Of a stretch of 64,000 nucleotides of DNA, positions 53,511 to 61,763 are shown piece after piece. The translations under genes were made by a program, and so were the position numbers. Numbering within the stretch: the stretch's first letter is position 1; each line of letters starts with the position of its first letter. Origin of the DNA: Pseudomonadota bacterium (GTDB taxonomy: Bacteria; Pseudomonadota; Alphaproteobacteria; Rhizobiales; Hyphomicrobiaceae); assembly GCA_023405815.1 (NCBI GenBank), contig JAEXXM010000011.1:62001-126000 (forward strand). The letters are read 5' to 3'. The notes below the pieces were generated by a model. It saw nothing but the letters and a program-made list of their open reading frames with translations. It did not search any database and was not told the origin of the DNA.

Positions 53511-55826
53511 TCAAGGCGGTGCCGCGGCCTCGTAGATGTCCTCCTCCTGCGCGTTGTGGATGCGCACGAGGGCCTCGATCGCGCCGATCACCCGTTGGGC
53601 GTCGCGCACCAGGTACCGATCGGCATCCTCCGCCCGCAAGCCGTGTGCGAGCCGGGCGAGGAGCCGGCCCTGATGCAATATCTCGCGGTGGGCGCGGCTC
53701 ATCGCCAAGAGGCCAGGGGCGTCGGCCATCAGCTTGGAGAGACGCGGATAAAGGATCGTCTCGTCCTCGCGCTCGTGCGCGACGATGCTGTCCTCGACGA
53801 TGGCGTGGGCGTCGAGGATCAGATCGACAGCGCGCTGCCCGCTCGCATCGTCGAGCGCGTCGGATATGGACCGCAACTTGTCGAGCTCCTGCTCCACCCC
53901 GCGGTGCTCCTCGGCGAGCGACCGCGCCATTTGACTCGACAATGCTTCCCGGCGCCGGCGCCAGCCGGGCGTCAGCGCGCGCAAGGCGTTGAGGATCACC
54001 GCCACGTCGATCGCCTCCTGCGTCAGGGCCCCGGCGACCGGGGTGAGCCAGCCAAATGCGGCCGCGGCCATGGCGAGACCGGAAAGCCCCATGCCGGCGA
54101 CGATGCTTTGGACGGCAATGCGACGCGCACGCCGGGCGATGGCGACAGCCTCGGAAACGCGGTCGAGCCTATCGACGACGATCACCACGTCGGCCGCCTC
54201 GGAGGATGCGCTCGCGCCGCGGGCGCCAAGCGCCACGCCGACGTCCGCCGCTGCGAGTGCCGGCGCGTCGTTTATGCCGTCTCCGACCATCAGCGTCGGG
54301 TGCTGGCGGCTCTCCATGACGACGGCATCGACCTTGTCGGACGGAACGCGGTCCGAGAGGACGGCATCGATATTGAGGGCGGCGGCAATGGTCTCGGCCG
54401 CGTCGGCATGGTCTCCGGTCACCATGACGATGCGGGCAACGCCGGCCGAACGCAGCGATTGGACGGCGCGAGGCGTCTCCTTGCGCAGCTCGTCGGCCAT
54501 CAGCAGCGCGCCTACGGGGCGGCCATCCACCTCGACGAACACGCTGAGGGCCGATCTCCAGGAGGCGCGGCGAAGGGCGCGGGCAGCCCACTCCTCGAGC
54601 TTTCGCGTTCCGTAGACGAGCTGGTGCGAGCCGACGCGGACCTTACGCCCGTCGACAACACCCTCGAGACCGGACCCCATCACCTCATGCACCTGCCGGG
54701 GCATCTGCAGGGTGATGCCGCTTGAAGCCGCGGCGGACATGATCGCGGCCGCAACCACGTGCTGGGAGGCTTGCTCCAAAGAGGCCGCGAGCCGCAAGAC
54801 CTCGTTGGCGTCGACGCCAGGCGCGCTCTCGATGGCGATGAGGCGCGCTCCTCCGACGGTCAGAGTCCCCGTCTTGTCGAACAGGACGGTGTGCGTGCGC
54901 GCCAGCGCATCGAGTGGCGCTCCACCTTTGACGATGATGCCGCGCCACGCGGCCTGGGAGACGCCGGCGATGAATGCGACCGGAGCCGCAAGGATCAGGG
55001 GACACGGTGTTGCGACCACGAGCACCGCGAGCGCGCGAACCGGGTCTCCCGACAGGGCCCAGGCAAGACCGGCGACGACGATCGTCAGAGGAAGCAGCAG
55101 GAGGGCGTAGCGGTCGGCCAGCCTGACGAAGGGTGCCCTGGCGGTCTGCGCGGCAGTGACGAGGCGGACTATGCCGGCGTACGTGCTCTCGTCGGCTGTC
55201 GCCGTCGAGGTGATCTCGAAGGTATCGCCTGCATTCAGCGTGCCGCTGCGGGCGCTTTCTCCCGCCTTGCGGGCGACGGGGATCGGCTCTCCTGTCAAGG
55301 CCGACTCATCGAGCACTGCGACCGGAGAGGTGATCAATCCGTCCACCGGCACGATCTCGCCGGCCCTGACGAGAACGGCATCGCCAATTTTCACCCTGCG
55401 GATATCGACGTCGGCTACTGCGTCTCCATCACGCAGATGGGCAAAGCGCGGGGCGCGATCGACGAGGGACTTCAGATTCTGCTCGGCGCGCGCGACAGCA
55501 TAGTCCTCGAGCGCCGTTCCGCCCGCGTACATGATGGCGACGACGATGGCGGCCAAGGACTGGTCGAGGAGGAGAGCGGCGACCATCGCCAACAGGGCGA
55601 TGGCATCGACGCCCATGCGGCCTGCGCCCAAGTCGCGAACAATCGAGAGGGAAAGCGCGACGACGACGGGAATTGTCGCGGCTATCCAAATCCAACTCGC
55701 CAGCTCGGGGTAGCCGGCGAAGGTGGCGGCGCCGCCAGACGCAAGGCCGAGAAGGGCGACGAGGATAAGCGAGCGCTTGGCAACTCGTTCGTCGATCATG
55801 CGCGAATCCCAGCCGACCCGAGACAA
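53511..55826 (-). CDS. P1B-5-type metal-exporting ATPase with C-terminal hemerythrin-like domain (Nia-like)
   Basis: The 771-aa protein has the P-type ATPase core: LTGEP at 178-182, phosphorylated DKTGT at 317-321, MVTGDH, and hinge GDGINDAPA. The transmembrane metal site is TPC (273-275) in VVATPCPLILAAPVAF, not CPC or SPC. From about residue 633 a hemerythrin-like domain follows, with EEHRGVEQEL, HEREDETILYP, RAHREILH and IHNAQEEDIYE, the full His/Glu set for a di-iron site. TPC plus hemerythrin defines subgroup P1B-5; S. meliloti Nia of this group exports Ni and Fe. There is no N-terminal HMA domain. The start is TTG at 55826 (GAGGG upstream) or ATG at 55799. Confidence 0.93.
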   Translation of the reverse strand: MSRVGWDSRMIDERVAKRSLILVALLGLASGGAATFAGYPELASWIWIAATIPVVVALSLSIVRDLGAGRMGVDAIALLAMVAALLLDQSLAAIVVAIMYAGGTALEDYAVARAEQNLKSLVDRAPRFAHLRDGDAVADVDIRRVKIGDAVLVRAGEIVPVDGLITSPVAVLDESALTGEPIPVARKAGESARSGTLNAGDTFEITSTATADESTYAGIVRLVTAAQTARAPFVRLADRYALLLLPLTIVVAGLAWALSGDPVRALAVLVVATPCPLILAAPVAFIAGVSQAAWRGIIVKGGAPLDALARTHTVLFDKTGTLTVGGARLIAIESAPGVDANEVLRLAASLEQASQHVVAAAIMSAAASSGITLQMPRQVHEVMGSGLEGVVDGRKVRVGSHQLVYGTRKLEEWAARALRRASWRSALSVFVEVDGRPVGALLMADELRKETPRAVQSLRSAGVARIVMVTGDHADAAETIAAALNIDAVLSDRVPSDKVDAVVMESRQHPTLMVGDGINDAPALAAADVGVALGARGASASSEAADVVIVVDRLDRVSEAVAIARRARRIAVQSIVAGMGLSGLAMAAAAFGWLTPVAGALTQEAIDVAVILNALRALTPGWRRRREALSSQMARSLAEEHRGVEQELDKLRSISDALDDASGQRAVDLILDAHAIVEDSIVAHEREDETILYPRLSKLMADAPGLLAMSRAHREILHQGRLLARLAHGLRAEDADRYLVRDAQRVIGAIEALVRIHNAQEEDIYEAAAPP

Positions 55827-55955
55827 ATAGACCCTCTACGGTGGTATACCGGGATCCACATTCGCAAATCCTGCTGCGCCTAGGCCCGAACAGCAATATC
55901 TGCTCATTGCACAAGCTGCACTCCCTGAGCCAAGCCATCCCTACAGAAACGGAAA

Positions 55956-56426
55956 ATGGACATGTCACGTCCCCCGCTCCCCCCCTTCACTGAGGCAACG
56001 GCCATCGAGAAAGTCCGGCTTGCAGAGGACGGCTGGAACTCGCGCGATCCGAAAAAGGTCGCACTCGCCTATACGCCGGACAGCAGGTGGCGCAATCGCG
56101 CTGAGTTCTTCTCAGGGCGCGAAGCGATCGAAGCGTTCCTGACGCGGAAGTGGAACCGCGAGCTCGACTATCGCCTCATCAAGGAGCTGTGGACCTTCGC
56201 CGGCAACCGCATCGCGGTGCGCTTCGCCTACGAGTACCACGACGACAGCGGCCAGTGGTTCCGCGCCTACGGCAATGAAAACTGGGAGTTCGACGCGGAC
56301 GGCCTGATGCGGCGGCGGCTCGCCAGCATCAACGAGCACCCGATCAAGCCGGAGGAGCGGAAGTATCATTGGCCGCTCGGGCGCCGGCCCGACGACTACC
56401 CGGGTCTGAGCGACTTCGGCTTCTAG
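55956..56426 (+). CDS. DUF1348 / NTF2-like protein
   Basis: The 156-aa cytoplasmic protein has the complete DUF1348 pattern: ATAIEKVRLAEDGWNSRDPKKVALAYTPDSRWRNRAEFFSGREAIEAFLTRKW, then RFAYEYHDDSGQWFRAYGNENWEFD and the end motif IKPEERKYHWPLGRRPDD. The fold is an NTF2-like cone. Function is unknown. It is divergent from the P1B ATPase and convergent with the flavin reductase, 6 bp between stop codons. Confidence 0.92.
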   Translation: MDMSRPPLPPFTEATAIEKVRLAEDGWNSRDPKKVALAYTPDSRWRNRAEFFSGREAIEAFLTRKWNRELDYRLIKELWTFAGNRIAVRFAYEYHDDSGQWFRAYGNENWEFDADGLMRRRLASINEHPIKPEERKYHWPLGRRPDDYPGLSDFGF

Positions 56427-56432
56427 GGGAGG

Positions 56433-57200
56433 TCAGCCGCCGTAGCGCTCGGTGCGGATTGCGTTGCGCGATACTCCAGCCGCTAGGGCGGCATCGGCAG
56501 CGGCGCCGACGAAGGCGTTGGCGCCGCAGACGAAGACGTGCTTTGGGGACGACGGCAGCCGGGCGATGACGTCACGCAACATCGGCGCATCGACCCGGCG
56601 GCCGTAGTCCTGAGGGCGTTGCGGCGCATCGCGCGTCAATGCGAAATTGACCGTAAAGTCGTTTTGCCTGCGCTCGAACTCGATCAGCTCGTCGCGATAG
56701 AGCGTATCCTCCCAGGTGCGGGCCGACAGCAGCAGCGCCGTCGGCGGCGGTGCCAGGCCAGCTTGTCCCGTCCGCACCATCGACATGAGGGGGACGAGCC
56801 CGGAGCCGCCGCCAAGCAGCAGCAGCGGACCGCCATCGTCGGGGCTCCACACGAAGTGACCGCCCAAGGGGCCACGCATCTCGATGTCATCGCCGACGGC
56901 GGCGACCTCGTGGAAGAACGGGGATACTTCGCCGCTCTCCAGGAGGTCGATGGCAAGCTCGATCGTCGATGAGGGCGTGGCCGCCGGCGCCGAGGCAATC
57001 GAATAGCTACGCATTGCCCGATAGCCGTCGGGCGCGGTGAGGCGCACGTCGACGTGCTGACCGGCGCGGAACTGGAACGGCACGGGGAGCGAGAAGAAGA
57101 AACTCTTGATGTGCGGCGTGCGCTGGACGACGTCGATGATGCGTGCGCTCTGCCACCTCGCCGCCGGCCGATCGCGATCCGCCCCCTCAGTCGGTATCAT
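56433..57200 (-). CDS. FAD/NAD(P)-binding oxidoreductase, electron donor to the sulfite-oxidase-like protein
   Basis: The 255-aa ferredoxin-reductase-type protein has the flavin motif RSYSIASAP, the following substrate-binding GEVSPFFHE, and the NAD(P) motif LLLLGGGSGLVPLMSMV. The end FVCGANAFVGAAADAALAAGVSRNAIRTERYGG is typical. No 2Fe-2S domain is present. It overlaps the upstream sulfite-oxidase-like gene by 14 bp; this pair is widely conserved in alphaproteobacteria, so it likely reduces the Mo protein or its electron carrier. Confidence 0.9.
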   Translation of the reverse strand: MIPTEGADRDRPAARWQSARIIDVVQRTPHIKSFFFSLPVPFQFRAGQHVDVRLTAPDGYRAMRSYSIASAPAATPSSTIELAIDLLESGEVSPFFHEVAAVGDDIEMRGPLGGHFVWSPDDGGPLLLLGGGSGLVPLMSMVRTGQAGLAPPPTALLLSARTWEDTLYRDELIEFERRQNDFTVNFALTRDAPQRPQDYGRRVDAPMLRDVIARLPSSPKHVFVCGANAFVGAAADAALAAGVSRNAIRTERYGG

Positions 57201-57792
57201 AACGCTGCTCGCGCCAGGGATCGCCGTACATGTGATAGCCGCGCAGCTCCCAGAATCCGGCCGTGTCGCGCTCGGTGAACTGCAGCCCGCTCAGCCATTT
57301 CGCCGACTTCCAGAAGTAGAGGTGCGGCACCAGCAGGCGAGCCGGCCCACCGTGATCAGGCTCGATCGGCGCACCATCGTAGCGGAGCGCGACCATGGCC
57401 TTGCCGCCGATCAGGTCTTTGGTCGGCACGTTGGTCGAGTAACCGTCGAACGAGTGCGCGAGCGTGAAGTCGGTCGGGGCCTCTAGCCCTGCCACCGCTA
57501 GGAGGTCGTCGATGAGCACGCCTTCCCAATGGGTGTCGAACTTGGACCAGGTCGTGACGCAGTGGATGTCGCGCGTCAGCTTGGTCTGTGGAAGGGCGTT
57601 GAACTCCTCCCAGCTCCAGCGCCTGACGGGCTTGGGACCAACCTTCAGCGTGAAGCTCCACTGGTCCGTCGCTATGTGCGGCGTCGGTCCGGCGGACAGA
57701 ACGGGGAAATCGTCGACGAGGTGCTGCCCCGGGGGGATGCGGTCCTCCGTGCCTGTCGGCCTGCCTCTACCCGTGAAGCCGCGTGTGACCAT
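57187..57792 (-). CDS. Sulfite-oxidase-like molybdopterin oxidoreductase
   Basis: The 201-aa protein has the SUOX-fold molybdopterin domain without a dimerisation domain, like YedY/MsrP but lacking a signal peptide. The Mo-ligand Cys78 is in DIHCVTTWSKFDTHWEGV. Further conserved blocks are HSFDGYSTNVP, GGPARLLVPHLYFWKSAKWLSGLQF and the C-terminal FWELRGYHMYGDPWREQRY. It forms an operon with the flavin reductase. The substrate is unknown. The ATG at 57792 has AAGGG about 10 bases upstream, and the open frame to 57858 adds no conserved residues. Confidence 0.9.
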   Translation of the reverse strand: MVTRGFTGRGRPTGTEDRIPPGQHLVDDFPVLSAGPTPHIATDQWSFTLKVGPKPVRRWSWEEFNALPQTKLTRDIHCVTTWSKFDTHWEGVLIDDLLAVAGLEAPTDFTLAHSFDGYSTNVPTKDLIGGKAMVALRYDGAPIEPDHGGPARLLVPHLYFWKSAKWLSGLQFTERDTAGFWELRGYHMYGDPWREQRYDTD

Positions 57793-57879
57793 GTGATGCG
57801 TTTCCCTTGCCGGACGTTCGATATGGCAAGCGAAGGCTAACACCGTCTTGCGCGTCAATGGGCTTATTGATGCGATCTA

Positions 57880-58004
57880 TAAGATGCGACCGCGTGTCGT
57901 TTGTTTATGACACGGCGTTGGGCGAGGGTTGCGGGACCTCGGCAGCCCCTACCTGCCGGCTTACTTTCCCGACCGCGTTCGTCGCGCGGTCGGGATTATT
58001 TTTT
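57880..58004 (+). ncRNA. Candidate structured small RNA with its own terminator
   Basis: Three hairpins lie in line on the plus strand: CGTGTC/GACACG (57893-57914), CGGCAG/CTGCCG (57940-57958) and the terminator stem CCCGACCGCG/CGCGGTCGGG (57968-57994). T6 follows at 57999-58004. No plus-strand gene precedes it for more than 1.4 kb, so the terminator must serve a short transcript of its own or antisense transcription. A TATAAG at 57878-57883 might be a -10 box. The 5' end is a guess. I do not recognise an Rfam family. Confidence 0.5.
57968..58004 (+). terminator. Orphan plus-strand Rho-independent terminator
   Basis: A perfect 10-bp stem (57968-57977 with 57985-57994) and 7-base loop, followed by ATTATTTTTT. 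It is well formed only for plus-strand transcription; the minus strand after the hairpin has no T-tract. Confidence 0.85.
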
Positions 58005-58016
58005 GTGCGCTCGCGG

Positions 58017-59915
58017 TCATGCCTTGCGGCATGCCATCTCGCCCGGCACCACGCCGCTTTGAGGCACGAGCCGCTTCTTCCCGCATTGCTCGGCCAGAAG
58101 CTGCTTCAGCTGCGCCTCGCGCTCCTGCCACTTCGGATTGCCGGCAAGGTTCTCGAGCTCGAGCGGGTCGGCCGAGACGTTGTACATCTCGAACTCTTCC
58201 GCAACCGGGACCGTCTTGACGTTCTGCTGATAGAGCCGCTGTGCCGTGCCCTCGTCCGTCGACTCACGCCGCAGGGGTCTGACGACGAGGTCTTGCACGC
58301 CGCTATCGCCCGGCGTTCCGGGGCTCGACCAGTAGCGCGGGTGATCGAAGTAGCGGGAATACTTCCACACCGCGCCGTCGAGCTCGGCGATGACGGTCTC
58401 GACGTGGTTCGGCTGCGAGACTGAATCGTAGCTGAGGCCGATGAAGTTCTTCTGGTCGAGGCCACGGCTCGGGTCGTCATCCGTCATGAAGAAGATCGGC
58501 GCGGCGAGCTTCTCCGGCTCTGCAGTACCCATGATGATCGGTGACAGGTCGCGACCGACGAGAGGCAACGGGTCGGTGAAGCCAGACGCGAGCTGCTGAC
58601 GGGCGACCTCCGCGTCGATGCCGGCGAGTCCGAGAATCGTCGGCGCCAGATCGATGTGGCTCGTGAGCATCGGCACCGAACGCGCCTTGGTCTCACCCGG
58701 CGGCACGACGACGAACGGCACGTGCAGCGCCTCCTCGTAGGCCATGTACCACTTCTGGAACAGGCCGCCGTGCGAGCCCAAGAGGTCGCCATGGTCGGAG
58801 GTGAAGATGATGACCGTGTTGTCGAGGAAGCGCGAAGCCTCGAGCGCGCCGACGACCTCGCCAAGATGCTTATCGACGTCGGCGTGCAGCCTGTAATAGA
58901 GGCGGTAGTATTCGGGGCGCACGGCGCTCGCCTGCATGAACTGGCCGTAGGCGTCCTTGTACGAGCTTTGGCACGAGGGCTTGCCGTCGAGCTTTTCCAT
59001 TCTCGTCCTGGCGAACTTGTCCTTGTCGAATACCTCCTTCGGCACGTAGTCGGGGACGGAGAAGTCGTACTGATCCTGCAGCGCTGCAGTGAGGTTGGTG
59101 AAAAAGCCCCACAGCGCAATGTCGTGCGGATTGGTGAAGGACGCCATGATGAACCAGGGCGCATCGTCCTTGGATGCATCGAGATCCTGGAGGAGCTTCA
59201 CGACCTGGGCAGAGATAGCAGGATCGCGGCCCTGCTTGCCGTTGGCCGCGGATGAGCCGGAGCGCAGCGGGTCGGAGCCGTGAGGCTCCGGCCCCACCCA
59301 TCCGTCGAAGCCGTATTTGTCGAGGACGTTGGCCTTGAGGTAGGTGCCCTCCTTGGCCGGATCGGCGAAACCGTTCTCGTCGTAGCTGGTGACGACGGCC
59401 TCAGTGCCGGGAATTTTCAAGTCGGCCTCGTGGGCATGCCACTTGCCCTTCCAGAAGGTCCGGTATCCGCCGGTGCGCAGATAGTGGCCGAGCGTCGGAA
59501 CGGAGCCGGGGCTCAGCCACCACATCGCGGGATCGTTGGCGGCCTTGGCGGCACCGTCGGTGTTGGAGACGCCGTGCAGGGAAGGATAGTGACCCGTGTA
59601 GAGGGAGGTGCGGCTCGGCACACAGGCGACGGAGGCGATGTAATGGCGCTCGAAGGTGAGCCCTTTCGCGGCGAGAGCGTTCTGCGCCGGCAGGTAGGCC
59701 CTGCGGAACTCCTTCAGCGCCTCGCTTTCATAGACGGTCGGATAGCGCTGCTCGTCGACGAGCAGAAACAGGATGTTGGGGCGCCTGTGCCCGCTGCCGC
59801 CCGCCGACCTGGCAGCGTCGGCTGCATGCGCGTCGAGCCCGGTGACGCCCGCAGCGGCTCCGGCGAGCCCGAGTTTCAGTGCGGTACGCCTGCTCACATC
59901 CTGACGATCCGTCAT
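58017..59915 (-). CDS. Tat-exported sulfatase-family hydrolase
   Basis: The 632-aa precursor has a twin-arginine signal (SRRTALKLGLAGAAAG at residues 8-23). The sulfatase motif is CVPSR with Cys98 in VACVPSRTSLYTGHYPSLHGV, the site that becomes formylglycine. Metal ligands include Asp in LLVDEQRYP and SDHGDLLGSHG. Family C-terminal sequence with WKYSRYFDHPRYWSSPG follows. It hydrolyses a sulfate (or phosphonate) ester in the periplasm; the substrate is unknown. The ATG at 59915 has AGAGGGG upstream. A regulator gene is divergent, 107 bp away. Confidence 0.93.
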   Translation of the reverse strand: MTDRQDVSRRTALKLGLAGAAAGVTGLDAHAADAARSAGGSGHRRPNILFLLVDEQRYPTVYESEALKEFRRAYLPAQNALAAKGLTFERHYIASVACVPSRTSLYTGHYPSLHGVSNTDGAAKAANDPAMWWLSPGSVPTLGHYLRTGGYRTFWKGKWHAHEADLKIPGTEAVVTSYDENGFADPAKEGTYLKANVLDKYGFDGWVGPEPHGSDPLRSGSSAANGKQGRDPAISAQVVKLLQDLDASKDDAPWFIMASFTNPHDIALWGFFTNLTAALQDQYDFSVPDYVPKEVFDKDKFARTRMEKLDGKPSCQSSYKDAYGQFMQASAVRPEYYRLYYRLHADVDKHLGEVVGALEASRFLDNTVIIFTSDHGDLLGSHGGLFQKWYMAYEEALHVPFVVVPPGETKARSVPMLTSHIDLAPTILGLAGIDAEVARQQLASGFTDPLPLVGRDLSPIIMGTAEPEKLAAPIFFMTDDDPSRGLDQKNFIGLSYDSVSQPNHVETVIAELDGAVWKYSRYFDHPRYWSSPGTPGDSGVQDLVVRPLRRESTDEGTAQRLYQQNVKTVPVAEEFEMYNVSADPLELENLAGNPKWQEREAQLKQLLAEQCGKKRLVPQSGVVPGEMACRKA

Positions 59916-60022
59916 TGTATTTCCCCTCTTACTATCGACAATGCCGCAGCGGGGTGCCCGGCGCGGGAGCGGGTGCGTCGTCGTTGTCCGTCGCCCCCAT
60001 TCGCTGGTTAACAGAGGACCGT

Positions 60023-61018
60023 GTGAGTTCAACTGTAGATATTCATACGCATTCCGGCGCCGAGCGCGGGGCACGCCAGCGCGAGGCTCCGTGGCTGCGG
60101 CCGGTCCCCGGGAATCGGATCGAGCAGCTACTTTCCGACAGGGGGCCGATCTCGCAGCGGCAGCGCGAGGAGCTCAAATCAGCGCCGGGTTTCCACGATG
60201 CTGTGCAGCGCATGGCGACGGCTCTGGTCGAACACCACCGCGGCAATCGCGTGCTGAACGCGATCCTGAGCGATCGTGGACGCTTTTTCGCGGTCCTGTT
60301 CATGCTCGATCTGCATTTCCGCCGTCACGACGAGGGCATCGGCCTCACGCCAGGCCGGCTGAAGGAGCTGTGCGTCGAGCAAGGTATCTGCAGCGCGACG
60401 CGCGCGGGCGCACTGCTCGCGCTCATGAAGCTCGCCGGCTATGTCGCGCCGGCTCCGGACCGGCGCGACCGCCGTCTGCGGGAGCTGGTGCCGACGGAGC
60501 GACTTATCGCGCAGCAGCGCGCTAGATGGCACTACCATTTCGTGGCTGCCGCGCCGCTTCTTCCGGCTGCCGCGCGTGCAGTTCAGGCGCTCGACAATCC
60601 GGAGTTCGTGCAGGGACTGGCGCGGCTTCTCAGCTCGCACTTTCGCGCCGGCTTTCGGTTCGTAGATCACGTGCCGGCGCTCCGCCTCTTCGGCGAGCGC
60701 AACGGCGGAATGTTCCTTCTATTCACTTTGGTATCCTCGGCCAGCCCGACCCTCAAGCGTCACGATCCGATCCCCGTCTCGATCTCGGGGCTCGCGCGCG
60801 GCATCAGCTCGTCGCGCGTGCATGTCTTGAAGCTCTTGCGGGACGCCGAGAGCGAGGGGTTCGTAAAGCGCGTGGAGAACGGGAGCGTCGTCATCCTGCC
60901 GGCGCTCGAGCGCGATGTGCTCGAGTTCCTCGCGCTCGGATTTCTGTGGCTCGACTACTTCGCGGGGATCGCGCTCGACCACATCGGGAAAGACGCGGGC
61001 GCCGGCGCTCGGGGGTAG
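60023..61018 (+). CDS. Winged-helix transcriptional regulator (MarR-like), divergent from the sulfatase
   Basis: The 331-aa protein shows two helix-turn-helix-like regions: LTPGRLKELCVEQGICSATRAGALLALMKLAGYV (about residues 112-145) and VSISGLARGISSSRVHVLKLLRDAESEGFVKRVENGSVVIL (about 250-290). The second, with the recognition helix SSSRVHVLKLL, resembles winged-helix regulators. No ligand domain is recognised. The start is GTG at 60023, with AGAGGA 5 bases before. Divergent placement suggests it controls the sulfatase, but this is inference. Confidence 0.75.
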   Translation: MSSTVDIHTHSGAERGARQREAPWLRPVPGNRIEQLLSDRGPISQRQREELKSAPGFHDAVQRMATALVEHHRGNRVLNAILSDRGRFFAVLFMLDLHFRRHDEGIGLTPGRLKELCVEQGICSATRAGALLALMKLAGYVAPAPDRRDRRLRELVPTERLIAQQRARWHYHFVAAAPLLPAAARAVQALDNPEFVQGLARLLSSHFRAGFRFVDHVPALRLFGERNGGMFLLFTLVSSASPTLKRHDPIPVSISGLARGISSSRVHVLKLLRDAESEGFVKRVENGSVVILPALERDVLEFLALGFLWLDYFAGIALDHIGKDAGAGARG

Positions 61019-61249
61019 CGCCGACGCCCTGTGTGGGATCGCCATCAGGGGAAGGAGGCGATCAGCTACTGCTTCGATTCCCCGGAAGCGGCGAAGTAGC
61101 GGGATCCATGGTGATGCCTCGCCGGGTGTTCGTACCCCTAGTACCCATTGCGACTAGATCGCGACGCCTGGACGCAGGGGCACGCAACCGATGCGCTCAA
61201 AGCCCACCTCTTAAGGAACGCGCCAAGTCAAATAGCCGTTGTGTATCCC

Positions 61250-61660
61250 ATGGGTAGCCAGTCGCCAGCACAGGCTGCGGTGCTCGTCGTCGAGGATGAG
61301 CCGCTCGTGCGCTTGTACGTTTCCGACATCTTGGGTCAATCGGGCTTTGAAGTCATCGAAGCTGCGACGGGCGCCGAGGCTCTATCGCGGGTCGCGGAAG
61401 GGGGCCTGTGCGCCATTGTCAGCGACGTCGACATGCCTGGCGACGTCGACGGGTTCGAGCTCGCGCGCCGCGTGCGGAAGGAGTTTCCGCGCACCGGTGT
61501 TGTGCTCGTTTCGGGAGTGCTGGAGCCGCAGACCTACCTGCCGACCGGGGTTCGCTTCTTGACCAAGCCGGTGAAGGCATCGACGTTGCTGCGGCTCGTT
61601 CGCGAGGTTGCCGATCCCCGCGTCGAGCTGCCTGCGCCGGGGGCCGAAGGGGGCCCTTAA
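61250..61660 (+). CDS. Stand-alone response regulator receiver protein
   Basis: The 136-aa protein is a single REC domain: acidic pocket VVEDEPLVR (residues 13-21), phospho-acceptor Asp59 in IVSDVDMPG, the Ser/Thr switch near VVLVSGV, and conserved Lys106 in LTKPVK. No output domain is present, as in CheY/Spo0F-like carriers. The ATG at 61250 is preferred; the frame extends to 61148. It lies upstream of ligD but does not obviously share its function. Confidence 0.88.
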   Translation: MGSQSPAQAAVLVVEDEPLVRLYVSDILGQSGFEVIEAATGAEALSRVAEGGLCAIVSDVDMPGDVDGFELARRVRKEFPRTGVVLVSGVLEPQTYLPTGVRFLTKPVKASTLLRLVREVADPRVELPAPGAEGGP

Positions 61661-61763
61661 AGCGAACTTTACTGGCAGCATGCGAGGTAATGTGCTCGCC
61701 GCGCGGCGGACTTGCTCTGCACGCGCCAAACCCAGCGTCAGGCGCATGATAGGGTTGGCGCCA

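Noticed and set aside
53511..55826. Reading as a Cd/Zn/Cu (CPC) or Co (SPC) ATPase
   Set aside because: The membrane motif is TPC, there is no N-terminal HMA domain, and a hemerythrin domain is fused. All point to P1B-5.
61055..61115. Further copy of the TCATCCC repeat family (GCTACTGCTTCG ... CGAAGTAGC)
   Set aside because: It forms a bulged hairpin but lacks the TGTCATCCC/GGGATGACA ends, so I did not group it with the other copies.
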